Positions 8,316-17,111 of a stretch of 64,000 nt of DNA are shown one piece after another. Each line of letters opens with the position of its first letter. The first letter of the stretch is position 1. The notes under the pieces were generated by a model. That model did no database searches and had not been told where the DNA came from. It saw only the letters and a list, made by a program, of their open reading frames with translations. The stretch is from Pseudomonas putida NBRC 14164 (lineage in GTDB: Bacteria > Pseudomonadota > Gammaproteobacteria > Pseudomonadales > Pseudomonadaceae). Position numbers and translations under genes: made by a program. Location: positions 862,501 through 926,500 of the forward strand of contig NC_021505.1 in NCBI RefSeq assembly GCF_000412675.1, written 5' to 3'.

Positions 8316-8606
8316 TCAGTTGGCAACGAAATGGCGCGGCTCGTGTCGGGCGTCACGGGTGAGCGCGGCCAGCACCTGCATGGGGTTCTGGCTGAGTTCA
8401 ATGGCAAGGCCCAGGCGGATGCTGTCGATCACCCGTTGCAGGCGCACCGGGTCGTTGCGCTGGGCCTGGGTGATGAGGCGCTTGGCGACTACGCCGGCGT
8501 CGTCCGAGAGGGTCAGCATGATGCTGCCGTCGAGGTTGGCGATGCTCAGGTTGACCCGGTATTCGGGGGCGAATGCAGCACTGATTCGGTCGAAAGGGTT
8601 GTTCAT
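8316..8606 (-). CDS. DUF3509 family protein
   Basis: A 96-residue protein starting MNNPFDRISAAF and containing the EYRVNLSIANLDGSIMLTLSD segment typical of DUF3509, a small soluble family found mainly in Pseudomonas. Function unknown. ATG 8606 was chosen because the family begins at this MxNPF motif; the frame extends upstream to 8675 without recognisable sequence. The ribosome-binding site is weak. It is divergent from the TadG-like gene. Confidence 0.75.
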   Translation of the reverse strand: MNNPFDRISAAFAPEYRVNLSIANLDGSIMLTLSDDAGVVAKRLITQAQRNDPVRLQRVIDSIRLGLAIELSQNPMQVLAALTRDARHEPRHFVAN

Positions 8607-8748
8607 GCCTGGGGCCCTGCTAAGAATGTCTGCAGAAGTTGACCGGGCGATGCCAGGTTGGTTCCTGCAAGGCAATTAGCCATTATCGCAACTACACTCC
8701 TTGAATCGCAGCCGCGACGCATGGCCAGTGGCCGGCAAAGGAGTGCCC

Positions 8749-10707
8749 GTGGTTCCCTCATCTGCAGCCCGTCAACGTGGCGCAATTGGCCTCATGGCGG
8801 TGATAACCCTGGGCCTTGCCCTGTTGTTCATGCTGGTGGTGATCGACAGCGGCCGCCTGTACCTGGAGCAGCGCAAGCTGCAGCGCATTGCCGACATGTC
8901 GGCGCTGGAGGCGGCAGGCCAGTTTGCCGTGTGCACTGGCAGCGGGCCCCAGGCCAACGCGATTGCCCGCACCGCCGCCACCCGCAACGGCCACGCGGCC
9001 AGCAACCCGCTGACCACAAGTTGCGGGTACTTGCAGACCGGCGCCAACAGCTTGCGCACCTTCACCAGTGACAACAATCGCAATGAAGCCATCCGCGTGG
9101 ATGTGAGCAACACGGTGCCCACCAGTGTTGCGGCGGGGGTGTATAGCCTGGCGCAGGGCAGTGGTGTGCCGTTGACCACGACCTTGCAGGCGCACGCGGT
9201 GGCATCGTCGCCGCTGCCGCCGCAGGCGATGTTGACCATTCGGACCACGCTGGCGACCGTCGATTCGCGGCAGTCGGTTTTGCTCAATGCACTGCTCGGC
9301 GCCTTGGGCGGTTCCGTTCAGCTTGATGTAGCCGGCTGGCAAGGCATCGCCAGCACCCAACTCAATTTGCTCCACTATCTCGACCAGTTGGCCATCGACC
9401 TCAAGCTCAAGGCAGGCGACTACCAGCAATTGCTCACTGCCAACGCCACCGCTACGCAATTGCTGCAAGCGGCTGTAAAGGTGTTGCAGCAGAGCGGTGC
9501 AGCGGCAAATGTGGTGACCAACCTTGGCAAGCTGGCCCTCGGTGCCAGCAACAGTACGTTGCTGCAGCTGGGCGACTTGCTCGATATTCAGAACGGTACG
9601 GCGCAGGCCGGGCTGGACGCCAATATTCAGTTGCTGCAATTGGTGCAGGGAGTCATTCAGCTGGCGGTCAGCGAAAGTGCGGCAACGGTGGATTTACCCA
9701 TAACCGTGTTAGGGCTGGTCAATGGCCGGGTGCGTCTGAAGGTGATCGAGCCTCAGCAGATTTCGGCGGTGGGCGACCCGCGCACGAATGAGTTGCGGGT
9801 GCATACCGCACAGGTGCGGGCGATGATTTCGCTAGAGTTGCCATTGCTGGATTCGGTGTTCGGGCTCGCCAACGCAGTGCTCGACCTGGTGTCGCCGCTG
9901 ACCAACGTGATCAATAACCTGCTCAGCCTGAACCTGGCCAGCACGTTGCAATCGGTGCTCTGCCTGGTGGGCATACCCTGCACGGTCAGTGACATCATTC
10001 TGGTGCCAGATAAACTGTCGCTGGATATAGGGCTGGAGGTTGCCGAGGCCACCACGCGTCTCAACCCCCAATCACCCGATACGTTCAGTTGCTCACCCAA
10101 GCGTCTGACGACGCAAACCCAGAGCTCAGCGGCCAAGGTTGCAGTCGGGCGTTTTGAGTCCGCCAATGCGTTCTTCACCAATGGCACCACGGCCGTAAAG
10201 GCTTTACCGTTGGTAGACATCGGTTCCAAGCGATGCACTCGGCTTTTGATACTGCCTGCAACCTGTGAGGCCCGTATTCCCTTCGTCGGCGGCGGCCTCG
10301 GCCTGCGGGTCAACAGCAAGCTGCTGGGCAGCGGTGCCGTGGAGCGCCCGCTGATCTTCCAGGCGCCCAACAGCACCCCGCCAAACATTGGCCTTACCCC
10401 CGCTTACCAAAGCATGCAAACCGCCAACAGCAACGTGGTTGGCAGCCTCACCGACACGCTGCAAGGCATACAACTGGAAGCTTACAAACCCACCGTCAAT
10501 AGCGGCCTCGGCGACGTGCTGGTTATCGTTGGCAGCGTGCTTAGCGGCGTCAAGGGCATTGTCGAGCCCCTGATCAAAAACCTGCTGAGCCCCTTGCTTG
10601 ACCCCTTGGTGAACGTGCTGCTGAAAGTATTGGGCATCGACCTGGTCAACGCGGAAGTCGGCGCCAACCTCAGTTGCTCTGGCGGCCGCGCTCAGCTGGC
10701 GTTGTAG
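8749..10707 (+). CDS. TadG-like Flp pilus assembly protein
   Basis: A 652-residue protein with the N-terminal Tad domain: QRGAIGLMAVITLGLALLF (single membrane helix) followed by SGRLYLEQRKLQRIADMSALEAA, as in TadG. The rest is long and rich in Leu, Asn and Val (for example LLSPLLDPLVNVLLKVL), without a visible von Willebrand MIDAS motif. The start is taken as GTG 8749, five bases after AAAGGAG; an in-frame TTG at 8701 is weaker. The GAIGLM segment lacks the glutamate of processed pseudopilins, so it is probably not cut by FppA. It converges with pprA, overlapping by 16 bases. Confidence 0.75.
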   Translation: MVPSSAARQRGAIGLMAVITLGLALLFMLVVIDSGRLYLEQRKLQRIADMSALEAAGQFAVCTGSGPQANAIARTAATRNGHAASNPLTTSCGYLQTGANSLRTFTSDNNRNEAIRVDVSNTVPTSVAAGVYSLAQGSGVPLTTTLQAHAVASSPLPPQAMLTIRTTLATVDSRQSVLLNALLGALGGSVQLDVAGWQGIASTQLNLLHYLDQLAIDLKLKAGDYQQLLTANATATQLLQAAVKVLQQSGAAANVVTNLGKLALGASNSTLLQLGDLLDIQNGTAQAGLDANIQLLQLVQGVIQLAVSESAATVDLPITVLGLVNGRVRLKVIEPQQISAVGDPRTNELRVHTAQVRAMISLELPLLDSVFGLANAVLDLVSPLTNVINNLLSLNLASTLQSVLCLVGIPCTVSDIILVPDKLSLDIGLEVAEATTRLNPQSPDTFSCSPKRLTTQTQSSAAKVAVGRFESANAFFTNGTTAVKALPLVDIGSKRCTRLLILPATCEARIPFVGGGLGLRVNSKLLGSGAVERPLIFQAPNSTPPNIGLTPAYQSMQTANSNVVGSLTDTLQGIQLEAYKPTVNSGLGDVLVIVGSVLSGVKGIVEPLIKNLLSPLLDPLVNVLLKVLGIDLVNAEVGANLSCSGGRAQLAL

Positions 10708-13337
10708 AGCGGCAACCACACCCGCAAGCATGCCCCCTCGTTGCCGTTGTGCGCTTCCAGCCGGCCGCCCATTGCTTCGACGATGCTGTGGCTGACCGAC
10801 AAACCGAGGCCGGTGCCCATACCGGCGGGCTTGGTGGTGAAGAACGGTTCGAAGATGCGCTCGAGCAGGCGCGGGTCGATGCCGCCGCCGTTATCTTCCA
10901 CCAGCAGGCACAGTTGCCCTTCCTCGACGCGCTGGCTCACACTGATCCGCGGCTTGGCAACCCGCCGTTCGAGCAGCGCATCACGGGCATTGACCAGCAG
11001 GTTGATCAGCACCTGTTCGAGCTGGTCCTCATGGCCCAGTACTTCCGGGCACAGGTCGGGCTCTTCGATGTGCAATGCCACGCCTTTGCCGGTCAACCCT
11101 TCCGCCAGCAACCCCAGCGCACCGTGCACTGCTACCCACGCCGCGAACACATGCTGTTCGACCTCGGAGCGGCGCCCATAGGTGCGCAGGTGCTCCACCA
11201 GGTGCGCCACGCGCTCCACCTGGGCGTCGATGCGTTGCAGCTTGCCCGTCACGTACTCGGCATCGACCTCACCGCTTTCCAGGCGCTTGAGGGTATTGAC
11301 CAGCGCCAGGCGCATGGTGCTCAACGGCTGGTTGATTTCATGCACCAGGCCCGTTGCCAATTCGCCCAAGGTGGCCATCTTGGCCCCTTGCAGCAGTTGC
11401 TGCTGGCTGTGGCGTACCTCGGTATTGTCGCGCCCCACCGCCTGCACTTCCTGCAACTGGCCGTGCTCATCGAACAGGCCACGCTCGGCCCACACCCACC
11501 AGGCTGTTCTGCGCCCGGGCAGTTGCAGGCAGATTTCGGCACTGGCCAAGGGCTGCGCCGGCGTCAACCGCGCCAGGCGCTGGAGAAAGGCCGCACGTTG
11601 GCTGTCGGATAGCCACTGACCAAGGTTCATGCCCGTCAATTGTTGGGGTGCGCACTCCAGCTGTTCGGCTAGCGGGTGGTTGCCAAACAGCAGTTCGAGG
11701 TCTGGGCGGTAGCGGCAGATCATGGCCGGCGAGTCTTCTACCAGCACGCGGTAGCGCTCCTCGCTCTGGCGCACTTGCTCGGCCGCCTCGGTCGCTTCGC
11801 TGACGTCCAGCCACAGGCCGACTGCCTCGACAGGCTGGCCCAGGTCGTCACGCAGCAGGCGGGCTTCGTCCAGTATCCAGTGGTAGCGGCCAAGGTGGTC
11901 GCGCAGGCGGTAGCGGCTGCGGGCCTGGCCGTCGCGCAACAGCGTGCGGGTGCGTTCCAGCCACAACCAGCGGTCGTCGGGGTGCAGCGTCTGGCCTGGC
12001 TGGCGGGCCTGTTCGCTGTCCTGCTCCCAGCCCAGCAGTGGCGTCAGGCTGGCGCTGAAGAATTCACTGTGCAGTGCGCCTTCGGCATAGCGCTGGACGT
12101 AAATCACTGCGGGCGAGCTGGCGATCAGGTTTTCCAGCCGCGCGCGTGCGGCGCCGGCCTGCAGCTCCTGGGCCTTCAGCGCGCTGATATCGAGCAGAAA
12201 TCCTTGGACCTGACGGCCTTGCAACTGGCCTACCCACTGCAGCCAGCGCGGGCTTGCCAGGCTGTTGGCTGGCAGAAGGCGCAGGCTCAGGTTCAAGGCG
12301 ATGCCTTCGCGCAGTTGCTCCAGCGCCATGCGTGCGGCTTCGCGGTCGGCCGGGTGCAAGCGCCCCAACCATTGCTCGGCGGTGGCTTCCGGCGGTACGC
12401 CCAGGCGCAAGGCCAGGGCCGGGTCAAACTGCAGCGGCCCCTGCAGGGGCCATGACCACCAGCCAGCGCCCAGCTGCTGTTGCAGTTCATCCAGGTGGCG
12501 TGAGCGTTGCCGCAACTGCTGCTGACGCAGGCGAGTGAGCAGGGGCTCGATCAGCGCCTGCAGCAAGGCAGCGACCGTTTCGCTGGTCGGCGGCCGTGGC
12601 GCGCCCGCGCACAGCAACCAGGCCTGCACGGTATGGCCGTGCAGGTAGGGCACGGCCAACAATGGCAAACCGGCGCACGATGGCTGCAACAGCGGGTTTC
12701 CAGCAGCTATTTCGCGGCCCCGAGGCGGTAGTGTTTGCAGCCAGGGGCGCAAGCGCTCGTCCTCGGCCCAGGGCCAGTCGTTGTCGCTGCAGGTGTAGGT
12801 GTACCAGCCGCTATCGCCCGGCAGCATCAGGCGCACAGAGCCGGCATGCCAGTGCTCGGCCAGTTGCTGCAGTTGTTCGGTGGCTGTCAGCAGCAGGCGT
12901 TCTTCGTCGCAGTCGCGCAGGCTGCGGCCAAGCTCCGTTGCCAGCTTCTGCTGGGTGAGGCGATGGCCGTGCTGCTCGCGTTCGCCCAGCAGGTCACCGA
13001 TATCGAACACCTGCAGCAGCCAGCCATCGGCCTGTCGCTGAAGCCAGCCACGGGTGTGCAGGGCAGGGCCGTGCACGGTCGCAAAATCAAGGTCCAGCGG
13101 TTGCCCCTGCCAGTCGGCGGGGGGGCCTTCAAGTACCAGCCAGCTTTGCTGTTGCAGGTAGTCATGCACACGCGGGGCGCTGTGTGAATTTGCAGGCAGC
13201 ACCGTGCGCAGGGGCCCGGCCAGGCGCAGCACATGCCCCTGGTCATCCAGCCAGAGTTGCAGGCCCACCGCTTGCGGGGCCGGCTCGGCCTGCGCGGTGG
13301 CCGGGCCGCCCAGCCAGCGATCGAAAAGGCCGCTCAT
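10692..13337 (-). CDS. pprA: PAS-domain sensor histidine kinase PprA
   Basis: An 881-residue kinase without an obvious membrane segment. The N-terminal 400 residues look like PAS/GAF sensing modules; two PAS domains follow (about 400-520 and 527-640), then the dimerisation domain with phospho-histidine H666 (GLVHEINQPLS) and the ATPase domain (NLLVNARDAL, DNGGGI, FEPFFTTK, GMGTGLGLS). PprA is the kinase of the P. aeruginosa tad locus, where with PprB it activates Flp pili and biofilm genes. Its start ATG 13337 overlaps the stop of the TadE-like gene by four bases. No DNA-binding partner regulator was found in this locus. Confidence 0.85.
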   Translation of the reverse strand: MSGLFDRWLGGPATAQAEPAPQAVGLQLWLDDQGHVLRLAGPLRTVLPANSHSAPRVHDYLQQQSWLVLEGPPADWQGQPLDLDFATVHGPALHTRGWLQRQADGWLLQVFDIGDLLGEREQHGHRLTQQKLATELGRSLRDCDEERLLLTATEQLQQLAEHWHAGSVRLMLPGDSGWYTYTCSDNDWPWAEDERLRPWLQTLPPRGREIAAGNPLLQPSCAGLPLLAVPYLHGHTVQAWLLCAGAPRPPTSETVAALLQALIEPLLTRLRQQQLRQRSRHLDELQQQLGAGWWSWPLQGPLQFDPALALRLGVPPEATAEQWLGRLHPADREAARMALEQLREGIALNLSLRLLPANSLASPRWLQWVGQLQGRQVQGFLLDISALKAQELQAGAARARLENLIASSPAVIYVQRYAEGALHSEFFSASLTPLLGWEQDSEQARQPGQTLHPDDRWLWLERTRTLLRDGQARSRYRLRDHLGRYHWILDEARLLRDDLGQPVEAVGLWLDVSEATEAAEQVRQSEERYRVLVEDSPAMICRYRPDLELLFGNHPLAEQLECAPQQLTGMNLGQWLSDSQRAAFLQRLARLTPAQPLASAEICLQLPGRRTAWWVWAERGLFDEHGQLQEVQAVGRDNTEVRHSQQQLLQGAKMATLGELATGLVHEINQPLSTMRLALVNTLKRLESGEVDAEYVTGKLQRIDAQVERVAHLVEHLRTYGRRSEVEQHVFAAWVAVHGALGLLAEGLTGKGVALHIEEPDLCPEVLGHEDQLEQVLINLLVNARDALLERRVAKPRISVSQRVEEGQLCLLVEDNGGGIDPRLLERIFEPFFTTKPAGMGTGLGLSVSHSIVEAMGGRLEAHNGNEGACLRVWLPLYNAS

Positions 13338-13798
13338 AGCTGCAAGCTCGCTTCGGCCCGCAGGCGATCGGGCAGGCGCGGCACTTCACCGATCAGCGGC
13401 AGGACGAGCATTGGCAGCACGTTGGTCAGTTTCGTTTTGGGGTAATTGATGGTCACGGTCAGCAATTTGTTGGCGCCCAGGGTTACCTGCGCGTCACTGG
13501 CGGGCTGGAAGTTGAACGCGGCGGGCATCCACTGCAACTGTTGGCCGATGACCTGGTGGGCCAGGTTCTGCACATCGGTGGTGTAGCTGGCGCTGTTCGG
13601 GTCCAGGGCCACGCAGCGCCGCACGGCTTCGGCGCTGGCCTGGTTGAATGACTGCAGCATCAGCATGGGCAAGGTGTAGCTGACCAGGCCGTAGAACACC
13701 GCGAAAAAAATCATGAATACGGCCGCGAACTCAATGGCCGCTGCGCCGTTTTGCCGTTTTGCCGGGCCTGCTTTCATGATTGCGTCTACCCTGACCAT
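13334..13798 (-). CDS. TadE-like pseudopilin
   Basis: A 154-residue TadE/TadF-like protein. The processing site is recognisable: RQNG-AAAIEF followed by a hydrophobic helix (AAVFMIFFAVFYGLVSY), so FppA would cut after G18, leaving E at +5. The remainder is a periplasmic domain. ATG 13798 is preceded by CAGGAT; a second ATG at 13777 is possible. Its stop overlaps the pprA start (ATGA), suggesting translational coupling with the kinase. It is divergent from fppA. Confidence 0.75.
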   Translation of the reverse strand: MVRVDAIMKAGPAKRQNGAAAIEFAAVFMIFFAVFYGLVSYTLPMLMLQSFNQASAEAVRRCVALDPNSASYTTDVQNLAHQVIGQQLQWMPAAFNFQPASDAQVTLGANKLLTVTINYPKTKLTNVLPMLVLPLIGEVPRLPDRLRAEASLQL

Positions 13799-13846
13799 GA
13801 ATCCTGAGTAACAGCATAGAACCGATCGACGAACAGGGATGGCCAA

Positions 13847-14272
13847 TTGCCTATACACAGCCTTGCAGTGCTTGTCTGGCTTGCGTTGTGCGCCGGTCAG
13901 GATGCCCGGGAGCGGCAGATTTCCAATGTCCTTACGCTCGGTGTTGCCGCCTGTGCGCTGGCCTGGTTGCTGGCCACCGGGCACAGCTGGCTAGGTGCCA
14001 AGGGCAGCGATGCGGCACTGGCTTTCGTCATCGTTTTGCTACTGACGCTGCCTGGCTACATGCTCGGCCAGTTCGGGGCTGGGGACGTCAAGCTGCTTGG
14101 CGCGCTGGCGCTGGCTACCAGCGTGGACCACGTTCTCGGTACCTTCATTGGTGCCGGAGTGGCACTGGTGGCATGGCAGATGATGCGGCGCAGGGCACGC
14201 CAGCCGGGGGAGAAGAGGCCGTTTGCGCCTTTTTTGCTGGCCGGTTTTGCCGTTTCGCTTGCCTGGCTTTGA
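13847..14272 (+). CDS. fppA: Prepilin peptidase of the Flp pilus (TadV type)
   Basis: A 141-residue A24-type aspartyl prepilin peptidase that would process Flp and the TadE-like pseudopilin in the inner membrane. Both catalytic aspartates are visible: one in AGQDARERQISN and one in the GxGD motif GAGDVKLLGALAL. There are four hydrophobic segments and no methylase domain, as usual for TadV/FppA. The start must be TTG 13847: a stop codon lies upstream in frame at 13817 and no ATG or GTG lies between. Confidence 0.88.
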   Translation: MPIHSLAVLVWLALCAGQDARERQISNVLTLGVAACALAWLLATGHSWLGAKGSDAALAFVIVLLLTLPGYMLGQFGAGDVKLLGALALATSVDHVLGTFIGAGVALVAWQMMRRRARQPGEKRPFAPFLLAGFAVSLAWL

Positions 14273-14277
14273 GTATC

Positions 14278-14333
14278 GCGTCGCCTGTTAGATCGAGCGC
14301 CGCGCGGGCGGCGCTCGATCTCCCAAGCGACGC
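14278..14333. repeat. Nested inverted repeat between convergent fppA and DUF3613 gene
   Basis: An inner perfect 13-bp stem (14291-14303 with 14308-14320, loop GCGG) is enclosed by outer 7-bp arms GCGTCGC/GCGACGC (14278-14284 and 14327-14333). An AAAAATA run follows on the plus strand. Placed between convergent genes, it may end transcription from either side, though it lacks a typical T-tract. Confidence 0.7.
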
Positions 14334-14348
14334 AAAAATACCCGCGAA

Positions 14349-14612
14349 CTAATTATTCCGCTCTGTCATCTTGGTCCAGCGGTAGAAGTCGGGGATTTCG
14401 TACTTGTACGTATCCAGCCAGCGCTGCATGGACTGGTCACGCTCCCGCGCGGTTTGCACCTGCAGGCGCGTGGATGCCTGCTCGCCGCTGGACTGCACGC
14501 GCAACAGCCGTTCGGTGGCCGTCTCATCCGCAGCGGCATGGCGCGGGTATTCCTCGGCCATCAACGTCGCGCTGCCTAAGCAGCAGGCCAGTAGCATCAC
14601 GTACCTGATCAT
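14349..14612 (-). CDS. DUF3613 protein, small exported Tad-locus protein
   Basis: An 87-residue protein with a signal peptide (MIRYVMLLACCLGSATLMAEE, cut likely after A) and a charged C-terminal part ending DFYRWTKMTERNN. It matches DUF3613, a family that sits next to tadD in Pseudomonas tad loci; function unknown. ATG 14612 follows GGAGGT at ideal spacing; the GTG six bases earlier lies inside that site. It is last in the leftward rcpC-tad chain. Confidence 0.75.
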   Translation of the reverse strand: MIRYVMLLACCLGSATLMAEEYPRHAAADETATERLLRVQSSGEQASTRLQVQTARERDQSMQRWLDTYKYEIPDFYRWTKMTERNN

Positions 14613-14627
14613 GATCACCTCCGCGTA

Positions 14628-15329
14628 TCAATTGACCATCATGTCCGGGGCCCTGGCCGATGCAATGGGGCCTCGGCCGCCGGCCTTGATCTTGCCGGCC
14701 CGCGCCTGGGCTTCGGCAAATTGCCCGGCTTTGAGCTGCAGCCGGCCGACCAGGTCGGTGGCCTGCTGCCAGTTGTCCTGCACCAGCGCCAAGGTCACCA
14801 GGTTGACCGCAGACAGCGTGTTGTCGTCCTTCAGTTCGATTGCCGTCAGCAACTCGAAGCGCGCCTGGTCATAGCGCCCCAGGTTCATCAGCACCACGCC
14901 AAGGTCGTTGCGCACCCGCTCGTCGGTAGGCGCGAGCCGTACGGCGCGTTGCAGGTTTTGCAGGGCCTGTACGTCGTCACCGCGGGCCGATGCCAGTTGG
15001 CCCAGGCCGTGCTCGCCTTCGGCAGCCAGGCAACCGCCGAGCAGGCTGCGGTACAAGGGCTCGGCCTCGCTGAGGCCAAGCAGCCGTGACACCTTGGCCT
15101 TGCGCAGGCGCACCTGGTCGAAGGTGTCCGGCAGTTGCTGCAGGTGGGCAAGGCTGGCGTGCGGGCGCCCGTCGTTGAGCATTTCGTCTGCCAGGTTCAG
15201 TGCCAGTTGCTGGTCGGCGTCCGGCTTGCTGCAACTGGCGGTGGCGAACAACTGGCGCAGGCCTTCGGGCTGTTGCCCGGCGCATCCGGTCAGCAACACC
15301 AGGCTTGCGCACAACAGGATTGTCTTCAT
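14628..15329 (-). CDS. tadD: TadD, TPR lipoprotein of Flp assembly
   Basis: A 233-residue lipoprotein: the signal sequence ends in the lipobox LLTGCAG, followed by TPR-like repeats (LNLADEMLNDGRPHASLAHL; GRYDQARFELLTAIELKDDN). TadD is an outer-membrane pilotin-like factor needed for the RcpA secretin in Tad systems. ATG 15329 is preceded by GAGGACTGATTG. It lies ten bases after tadC and is followed by the DUF3613 gene. Confidence 0.87.
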   Translation of the reverse strand: MKTILLCASLVLLTGCAGQQPEGLRQLFATASCSKPDADQQLALNLADEMLNDGRPHASLAHLQQLPDTFDQVRLRKAKVSRLLGLSEAEPLYRSLLGGCLAAEGEHGLGQLASARGDDVQALQNLQRAVRLAPTDERVRNDLGVVLMNLGRYDQARFELLTAIELKDDNTLSAVNLVTLALVQDNWQQATDLVGRLQLKAGQFAEAQARAGKIKAGGRGPIASARAPDMMVN

Positions 15330-15339
15330 CAATCAGTCC

Positions 15340-16227
15340 TCATGGGCTCAACGCCCGCGCCAATGCAGAAAAGCCTGGCCCGGCAAGGACAATGAGCAAG
15401 GCCGGAAACAGGAACACCATCATCACTGCCGACATCTTTGCCGACATCATCGATACCCGTTCTTGCAGACGGGTCAGGCGACGGTCGTCGAGCAGCGCCT
15501 TCAGTGCCTGCAACGACTTCATCGCGCCGCTGCCTTGTGTCAGCAACTGGCGCAGGATCACGCAGGTATCGGTGAACTCATCCACAGCCAGCAACCGGGC
15601 GACCTTTTCCAGTTCCGGGCCGAGCGCCATGCCCGAATCCACCCGCTGCAGCACCTGGCGCAGCTCTGCGCTGATGTGCGGGATCAGCGTCCGGCCTTCG
15701 TGGCTCAGCACGCGCAGTGCCTGTTCAACGGCCAGGCCGGTCTCGAAGAGAATCCGCAGCAAGGGGATCATCAGGCTGACCTCTTCTGCGATGCGCCGCT
15801 GGCGACGGGCCGCAGCCACGGCCAGCAGGCGTTTGGGCAACAGGTAACCGACGCCCAGTGCGCACAATGGCCAGACCATCCAGCCGGCCGCGGCGCTGCC
15901 CTTGAACCCCTGTTGCAACAACAGCGTCAGCGCCACGGCCAGCAGCGGCAGGCCCAGCTGAACAGCGGCAAACAGGGCGCGCTGGCGGCTGCGGCGCCAG
16001 CCGATCCGCTCAAGCAGGGCCTGGCTTTCGCCGTCGAATTTCTGTAGCCGCTGCCCCCACACGCTGTTGCCCAGCCACTGCAGCCAGTCGCCCAGGCGTT
16101 CGTCGCGGGTCAGTCGCCCTTGCAGACGTCGGGTCACCAGTACCCGCGCTCGCCATTGGCGAATAACCTGTAGACCAAACAGGCTGGCGGCGATGAACAG
16201 GCACAGGGCGCAGATCAGCAAGGCCAT
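15340..16227 (-). CDS. tadC: TadC, inner-membrane platform protein
   Basis: A 295-residue T2SSF-domain protein, one of the paired inner-membrane platform proteins on which the TadA ATPase acts. Hydrophobic segments occur at the N-terminus (MALLICALCLFIAASLFGL), near residue 100-140 and at the C-terminus (MMVFLFPALLIVLAGPGF). The cytoplasmic domain carries LIPLLRILFETGLAVEQALR. ATG 16227 is used, after GAGGAGCCTGTGACC and two bases after the tadB stop; upstream sequence in this frame belongs to tadB. Confidence 0.92.
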   Translation of the reverse strand: MALLICALCLFIAASLFGLQVIRQWRARVLVTRRLQGRLTRDERLGDWLQWLGNSVWGQRLQKFDGESQALLERIGWRRSRQRALFAAVQLGLPLLAVALTLLLQQGFKGSAAAGWMVWPLCALGVGYLLPKRLLAVAAARRQRRIAEEVSLMIPLLRILFETGLAVEQALRVLSHEGRTLIPHISAELRQVLQRVDSGMALGPELEKVARLLAVDEFTDTCVILRQLLTQGSGAMKSLQALKALLDDRRLTRLQERVSMMSAKMSAVMMVFLFPALLIVLAGPGFSALARALSP

Positions 16228-16229
16228 GG

Positions 16230-17111
16230 TCACAGGCTCCTCATCATTCGCCACAGCACCAGGCAACCGAGCACCTGCAGGGCAAAGGCAAGCAACAGCA
16301 TCATCTGGCCGCTGCTGTCGCGCCACATGGCCAACAGGTAATGCGGGTTGGCCATCATGAAGTAGCCGACCATGGCCAGCGGCAACGACCCGAGAATGAT
16401 CGCGGTAATGCGGGTTTCGCCGGTCATCGCCTTGAGCTGACGCGCCCCTTGTTCACGCTCGCGGATCAGCTTGATCAGGTTTTCCATCAGTTCGCTGGCA
16501 TTGCCGCCGTAGCGCTGGTTGATGCGCAAGCCGAGGGCGAACAGCCGCAGTTCGTCCTGCTGGTGCAGTTCGGCCAGCTCGCTCACGGCATCCTCCAGCG
16601 CCACGCCCAACTGTACGTTGCGCCGCACCCGCGCCATGGCGGAGCGCAGGGGGTCGCGGCTGCTGTCGATACCGCCCAGCACCGCGTCGTTGAGGGTGCG
16701 GCCGGCCTTTAGGCTGCGAACGCTGTAGTCCAGCAGGCTGGGCAACTGGTCGACGATTTGCCGCATCCGCCGGCGGCTTTGCCAGCTCAGGATCAGGTAC
16801 GCCAGGGTCGGCAGGCCGACCAGCAGCATCAAGGCGGCCACCCAGCCGGCAACGATCAGCGCCAGCAGCACCACGGCCAGCCACGCCAGCAACCAGCGTT
16901 GTGGCTCAAAGTCGATAGCCCCCAAACCGGCGCGTTGCAGCAGGGCGTCGAGCCATTCGCGCCGGGCGGTGCCATTGCGCACAATGCTGAACGCCCGCCC
17001 CAGGCGTTGCAGGATGCGCTCTTCTTGCCGCTTGTACAGGCCACGGCGCAGCAGCAGCAAGGCCACGCCCAGCAACAGCGGGGACAGTGCCAGCAGCACG
17101 GGGCCGGTCAC
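16230..17111 (-). CDS. tadB: TadB, inner-membrane platform protein
   Basis: A 293-residue T2SSF protein paralogous to TadC, expected to form the pilus platform in the inner membrane. It has an N-terminal hydrophobic segment, a central pair near residues 57-85, the cytoplasmic motif LPSLLDYSVRSLKAGRTLNDAVLGG, and two C-terminal hydrophobic segments. The start is GTG 17111, whose GTGA overlaps the tadA stop by four bases, implying coupled translation. Confidence 0.92.
   Translation of the reverse strand: MTGPVLLALSPLLLGVALLLLRRGLYKRQEERILQRLGRAFSIVRNGTARREWLDALLQRAGLGAIDFEPQRWLLAWLAVVLLALIVAGWVAALMLLVGLPTLAYLILSWQSRRRMRQIVDQLPSLLDYSVRSLKAGRTLNDAVLGGIDSSRDPLRSAMARVRRNVQLGVALEDAVSELAELHQQDELRLFALGLRINQRYGGNASELMENLIKLIREREQGARQLKAMTGETRITAIILGSLPLAMVGYFMMANPHYLLAMWRDSSGQMMLLLAFALQVLGCLVLWRMMRSL

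Noticed and set aside
13799..13984. N-terminal extension of the TadE-like gene
   Set aside because: The extension lies antisense to fppA and lacks any resemblance; the prepilin-type leader starts at 13798 or 13777.
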